Part shown: in pieces, positions 6,676-9,487 of the stretch
Layout of the letters: each line of letters opens with the position of its first letter
Position numbering within the stretch: the stretch's first letter is position 1
Assembly (NCBI GenBank): GCA_002329565.1
Contig: DCTM01000009.1
Coordinates: 5,356 to 14,842 of the forward strand
Direction of reading: 5' to 3'
Origin: Firmicutes bacterium UBA1440
Lineage (GTDB): Bacteria; Bacillota; Clostridia; Peptostreptococcales; Anaerovoracaceae
Length of the DNA stretch: 9,487 nt
The notes under the pieces: generated by a model
What the model was told of the DNA's origin: nothing
Databases searched by the model: none
What the model saw: the letters and a program-made list of their open reading frames with translations, nothing else
Translations under genes and position numbers: made by a program

Positions 6676-7500
6676 ATGATAGTAAAGACAGAAGATCTGG
6701 TATTTGCGTACCAAACCGATGACGAGAAGACTGTGACTGCGCTGAACGGCGTTTCTCTCGAAATCGAGAAAGGCAGCTTTACGGCTGTATTGGGCCGTAA
6801 CGGTTCGGGCAAGTCGACCTTGGCTAAAAACATCAATGCACTGCTGCTCCCGAGCAGCGGTGTTGTCTATGTAAACGGGTATGACACTAAAAACGAAGAA
6901 TTTTTGTGGGAAATACGAAAGTCTGCCGGCATGGTGTTTCAAAACCCCGACAACCAGCTCGTATCGGCGACAGTAGAGGATGATGTCGCCTTCGGACCCG
7001 AGAATATCGGTGTTCCGCAGGAGGAAATTCGCGAGAGAGTCACAGAAGCATTGCAACTCGTAGGCATGCAGGAATATGAAAAAAGTACTTTGAGCTTTCT
7101 TTCGGGAGGGCAAAAGCAACGGATTGCAATTGCAGGAGTGGTAGCGATGCGTCCCGACTGCATCGTCATGGATGAACCTACGGCCATGCTGGACCCGCAG
7201 GGGCGAAAGGCCGTGATGAGGATTGCCCGGCGTCTGAACGATGAAGGCATCACCGTCATCCTGATCACTCATTTTATGGAGGAGGCCGCATGCGCCGGCA
7301 GAGTTATCGTAATGGATGACGGCAAAATTCTGCTCGACGGGACGCCGGCGGAGGTCTTTGAGCATACGGACGAGATCAAGCATGCGGGGCTGGCATTGCC
7401 GCCGGTAGTTGACCTGATCGGCAGACTGCGCAAGCGAGGCGTGGAAGTGCCCGCTACTATCATTTCCGGAGAGGATTTTCTAAAATGGGTATCAGCGTAG
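6676..7500 (+). CDS. ecfA1: ECF transporter ATPase EcfA1
   Basis: This is one of the two ATPases that power group II energy-coupling-factor importers of vitamins and cofactors; it acts on the cytoplasmic face with EcfA2 and EcfT. The 274-residue product has Walker A GRNGSGKST (40-48), Q-loop FQNPDNQ (88-94), signature LSGGQ (142-146), Walker B CIVMDEP (162-168), D-loop MLDP and switch His199 in ITHFM. The C-terminal region contains DEIKHAGLALPPVVDL, typical of the CbiO/EcfA family. NGSGKST in Walker A and its first place in the pair match EcfA1 rather than EcfA2. The start at 6676 follows AAAGGAA 11 bases after the lipoprotein stop. Its 3' end overlaps ecfA2 by 16 bases. The location downstream of rplQ is typical of Bacillota, except for the lipoprotein in between. 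Confidence 0.95.
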   Translation: MIVKTEDLVFAYQTDDEKTVTALNGVSLEIEKGSFTAVLGRNGSGKSTLAKNINALLLPSSGVVYVNGYDTKNEEFLWEIRKSAGMVFQNPDNQLVSATVEDDVAFGPENIGVPQEEIRERVTEALQLVGMQEYEKSTLSFLSGGQKQRIAIAGVVAMRPDCIVMDEPTAMLDPQGRKAVMRIARRLNDEGITVILITHFMEEAACAGRVIVMDDGKILLDGTPAEVFEHTDEIKHAGLALPPVVDLIGRLRKRGVEVPATIISGEDFLKWVSA

Positions 7501-8348
7501 AACACCTGACACATATATATAACCCCGGTCTGCCATACTGCAAGACCGCGCTCGACGATGTGAGCTTTGAGATTAAGGACGGCGAATTCGTTGGCATCAT
7601 CGGACATACCGGTTCGGGCAAATCGACGCTGCTGCAGCATCTGAACGGCCTGCTCAAGCCGAGTTCCGGACGCATTGTTGTCGGTGATTGTGACATCACC
7701 GATCCTAAGACCGTCATGCGGGATATTCGCCGTAGGATTGGGCTCGTCTTTCAGTACCCGGAATATCAGCTCTTTGAGGAGACCGTGGCCAAGGATGTTG
7801 CTTACGGGCCTTTGAACTTGGGCCGGAGCGAAGCGGAGGCGGAGGCGGCTGCGCGGAGAGCGATCGCGCTGGTGGGGCTGGATTACGATACGATTGCGGA
7901 GCGCTCCCCCTTCGATCTGTCCGGCGGACAGAAGAGAAGGGTGGCGATAGCGGGCGTGGCCGCGATGGAGCCTGAGGTACTGATTCTCGACGAACCGACC
8001 GCGGGTCTCGATCCCAGGACACACGATGAGATGCTCGAAGTCATTCGGAAGCTGCATTGTGAAAAGGGTAACATCACCATTCTCGTATCACATAATATGG
8101 ACGATATAGCCAAATATTGCGACAAAGTTCTTGTAATGGAACGCGGCAAGCTCATTATGCAGGGAACGCCGAGTGAGATATTCTCAGAGCGAGAAACCCT
8201 TGAGGCCATAGGGCTTGCTTTACCGCCGATTAACGACTTAATCGTGCGCCTTCGTGAAAGCGGAGCAGAGATTGCAGGCGATATCTTCGATATTGAAGAG
8301 GCAGAAGAGGCGATTTATGAATATTTAAAAGGGAAGAAAAGAGTATGA
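7485..8348 (+). CDS. ecfA2: ECF transporter ATPase EcfA2
   Basis: This is the second ATPase of the ECF module, forming a heterodimer with EcfA1 beneath EcfT. The 287-residue product begins MGISVEHLTHIYNPGLPY. It has Walker A GHTGSGKST (40-48), with the His-Thr typical of EcfA2, Q-loop FQYPEYQLF (89-97), signature LSGGQ (145-149), Walker B VLILDEP (165-171), D-loop GLDP and switch His203 in VSHNM. The family C-terminal segment LEAIGLALPPINDLIVRL is present. The ATG at 7485 lies inside the end of ecfA1, with a GGAGAGG ribosome binding site at 7469-7475. The TGA stop overlaps the ecfT start as ATGA. A GC-rich patch encoding an Ala/Glu/Arg run (about residues 114-128) and many CGN arginine codons contrast with the AGA-rich ribosomal genes. 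Confidence 0.95.
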   Translation: MGISVEHLTHIYNPGLPYCKTALDDVSFEIKDGEFVGIIGHTGSGKSTLLQHLNGLLKPSSGRIVVGDCDITDPKTVMRDIRRRIGLVFQYPEYQLFEETVAKDVAYGPLNLGRSEAEAEAAARRAIALVGLDYDTIAERSPFDLSGGQKRRVAIAGVAAMEPEVLILDEPTAGLDPRTHDEMLEVIRKLHCEKGNITILVSHNMDDIAKYCDKVLVMERGKLIMQGTPSEIFSERETLEAIGLALPPINDLIVRLRESGAEIAGDIFDIEEAEEAIYEYLKGKKRV

Positions 8349-9148
8349 TAAGGGATATTACCCTCGGTCAATATTATCCCTGTGAATCGACTGTACACAG
8401 AATCGATCCGCGGGTTAAAATTATCGCTACAGTGATTTATATAGTGGCGGTATTTATCGCCGATGATTTTATCGGTATCGCGGCAGCTGCGCTCGCGCTG
8501 ACTGCCGTTACGGCACTCAGCAGAGTGCCGGTTAAATTTATCGCACGTGGCATCAAGCCGATTGTGCTGATTTTGCTGTTCACATTTTTGCTCAACATAT
8601 TTATGTTGCGGGGCGGGGAACAGCTCTTTTCCGTCGGCATCCTCACTGTGACTTCAGGAGGTCTCAAAAAGTCCTTTTTACTGGCCTTTCGCTTGATCTT
8701 GATTATCTGGTGCTCTGCGCTTCTGACACTTACCACAAAACCGATTACGCTTACAGACGGTCTCGAGGCCATGTTGCGGCCGCTACAGCGCTTTGGAGTG
8801 CCTGCACACGATCTCGCAATGATGATGACGATTGCTCTGCGTTTTATCCCCACGCTGGTCGAGGAAACCGACAAGATTATGAAGGCACAGATGTCCAGAG
8901 GAGCGGATTTTGAGAGTGGCAATATTCTGCAAAGAGCCAAGCGTTTGATTCCGATTCTGGTGCCGCTCTTCATCTCGGCGCTTCGGATTGCACAGGACCT
9001 TGCTATGGCAATGGAATCTCGATGCTATCGCGGCGGTAAAGGACGCACACGATTGCACATCATGAAATTGAAAGGACGGGATTTTGCGGCCGCCGGTGCG
9101 ACGCTGGCCTTTTTCGTAATAATAATCGCAGAAACACATATATTGTAG
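8345..9148 (+). CDS. ecfT: ECF transporter T component (transmembrane coupling protein)
   Basis: EcfT is the scaffold membrane protein that links the two ATPases to interchangeable substrate-specific S components. The 267-residue product begins MIRDITLGQYYPCESTVHRIDPRVK, the usual EcfT N-terminus. Hydrophobic segments lie near 25-38, 41-58, 71-88, 108-130 and 246-264. Between the last two is the long cytoplasmic coupling region with the two conserved arginine motifs that dock into the ATPase grooves: SRG (184-186, in QMSRGADF) and SRC (225-227, in MESRCYRGG). Both vary slightly from the common ARG form but keep the key arginine. The start overlaps the ecfA2 stop by four bases (ATGA), indicating translational coupling. 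No S component gene is seen nearby, as expected for a shared group II module. Confidence 0.95.
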   Translation: MIRDITLGQYYPCESTVHRIDPRVKIIATVIYIVAVFIADDFIGIAAAALALTAVTALSRVPVKFIARGIKPIVLILLFTFLLNIFMLRGGEQLFSVGILTVTSGGLKKSFLLAFRLILIIWCSALLTLTTKPITLTDGLEAMLRPLQRFGVPAHDLAMMMTIALRFIPTLVEETDKIMKAQMSRGADFESGNILQRAKRLIPILVPLFISALRIAQDLAMAMESRCYRGGKGRTRLHIMKLKGRDFAAAGATLAFFVIIIAETHIL

Positions 9149-9150
9149 GG

Positions 9151-9487
9151 ATGAAAACGGAAAGATTGATTCCGGTCGCATTGATTCTTTCCGCACTTGT
9201 GTTTCTTTTGGAGATCGGATTTTATATGGGAGGTACCGATAAAAAGGACGCAACGGAGCACAATGTCGCGGAGGCAGATACGCAAGTTGCGACCAAAGAA
9301 CCGGTATTTGATCTTCAATACGACAAATACTTGGTTGAAGCACCCTATACATATGAAATGAACGGCATGCAGCGCTCCTTTCGCTTTAAGCGGATGCTTG
9401 AGTACATTGCTATAGTCGATGCCGACTTCGGCAAAGGGCCGATTTGCTACATCGACAATTACCAAAATCGCAATGGGGCAGCGCCGT
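9151..9487 (+). CDS. Membrane-anchored protein of unknown function (5' part, runs off window)
   Basis: The frame opens at ATG 9151, two bases after the ecfT stop, and stays open for 112 codons to the window edge. The N-terminus MKTERLIPVALILSALVFLL begins a single hydrophobic segment (about residues 6-26) with no lipobox cysteine, suggesting a signal anchor or an uncleaved or poorly cleaved signal peptide. The rest should lie outside the cytoplasm. A polar Lys/Asp/Glu-rich linker (about 29-51) is followed by what looks like the start of a folded domain (EPVFDLQYDKYLVEAPYTYE, then MQRSFRFKRMLEYIAIVDAD). I do not recognise the domain. The ribosome binding site is poor: only TAGGG directly abutting the ATG, so translation may depend on coupling to ecfT. 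In many Bacillota truA follows ecfT; this is not TruA. The missing C-terminus limits any call. Confidence 0.7.
   Translation, partial: MKTERLIPVALILSALVFLLEIGFYMGGTDKKDATEHNVAEADTQVATKEPVFDLQYDKYLVEAPYTYEMNGMQRSFRFKRMLEYIAIVDADFGKGPICYIDNYQNRNGAAP

Noticed and set aside
6658..7383. Open frame on the - strand across ecfA1
   Set aside because: Antisense to ecfA1 with all its ATPase motifs; the translation is Cys/His-rich and of low plausibility, with no good ribosome binding site seen.
7820..7880. GC-rich GAGGCG-type repeats inside ecfA2 as a repeat element or frameshift
   Set aside because: The frame stays intact and the segment encodes a helix-forming Ala/Glu/Arg stretch between conserved ABC motifs; it is a codon-composition effect.
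7269..8057. Long open frame on the - strand over ecfA1/ecfA2
   Set aside because: It lies fully antisense to two well-supported ATPase genes, has no recognisable domain and reflects the codon structure of the + strand.

Overview
The window is a stretch of the conserved ribosomal-protein 'spc/alpha' locus of a Bacillota bacterium, most likely a Clostridia member. The evidence is the gene order secY-adk-map-infA-rpmJ-rpsM-rpsK-rpsD-rpoA-rplQ, with rpsD inside the alpha cluster, followed by an ECF transporter module (ecfA1-ecfA2-ecfT). Strong AGGAGG-type ribosome binding sites, AGA-rich arginine codons and zinc-binding versions of Adk, S4 and L36 agree with this. I cannot assign a family or species from the sequence alone. 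Every convincing gene is on the + strand.

Layout: (1) 1-811, the C-terminal 269 codons of secY. (2) 812-939, an unusually foldable secY-adk spacer. (3) 940-2732, adk, map, infA and the 37-codon rpmJ, tightly packed except for a small UUCG-loop hairpin between infA and rpmJ. (4) 2733-2827, a 95-base spacer with a good internal promoter candidate and a hairpin ending just before the rpsM ribosome binding site. (5) 2828-5634, rpsM, rpsK, rpsD, rpoA and rplQ, followed by a strong intrinsic terminator (5646-5681). (6) 5682-5899, a promoter region with an extended -10 element and several inverted repeats. (7) 5900-9148, a lipoprotein I do not recognise, then ecfA1, ecfA2 and ecfT, joined by an 11-base gap, a 16-base overlap and an ATGA overlap. 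(8) 9151 to the end, the start of an unrecognised membrane-anchored protein where truA is often found in relatives.

The first half serves gene expression and protein biogenesis: the secretion channel, adenylate balance, N-terminal methionine removal, translation initiation, small and large ribosomal subunit proteins, and the RNA polymerase alpha subunit. The second half is a separate transcription unit. It encodes the shared energising module (two ATPases plus the T transmembrane coupling protein) of a group II energy-coupling-factor vitamin/cofactor importer, with no substrate-binding S component in view. It is bracketed by two predicted extracytoplasmic proteins of unknown function.

Most of the window is ordinary housekeeping sequence. 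The parts worth a second look are the structured secY-adk spacer, the promoter and leader in front of rpsM, and the unknown lipoprotein and anchored protein flanking the ECF genes. I saw no mobile element, CRISPR array, tRNA or rRNA. The longest gene-free stretch is 5635-5899 (265 bases).
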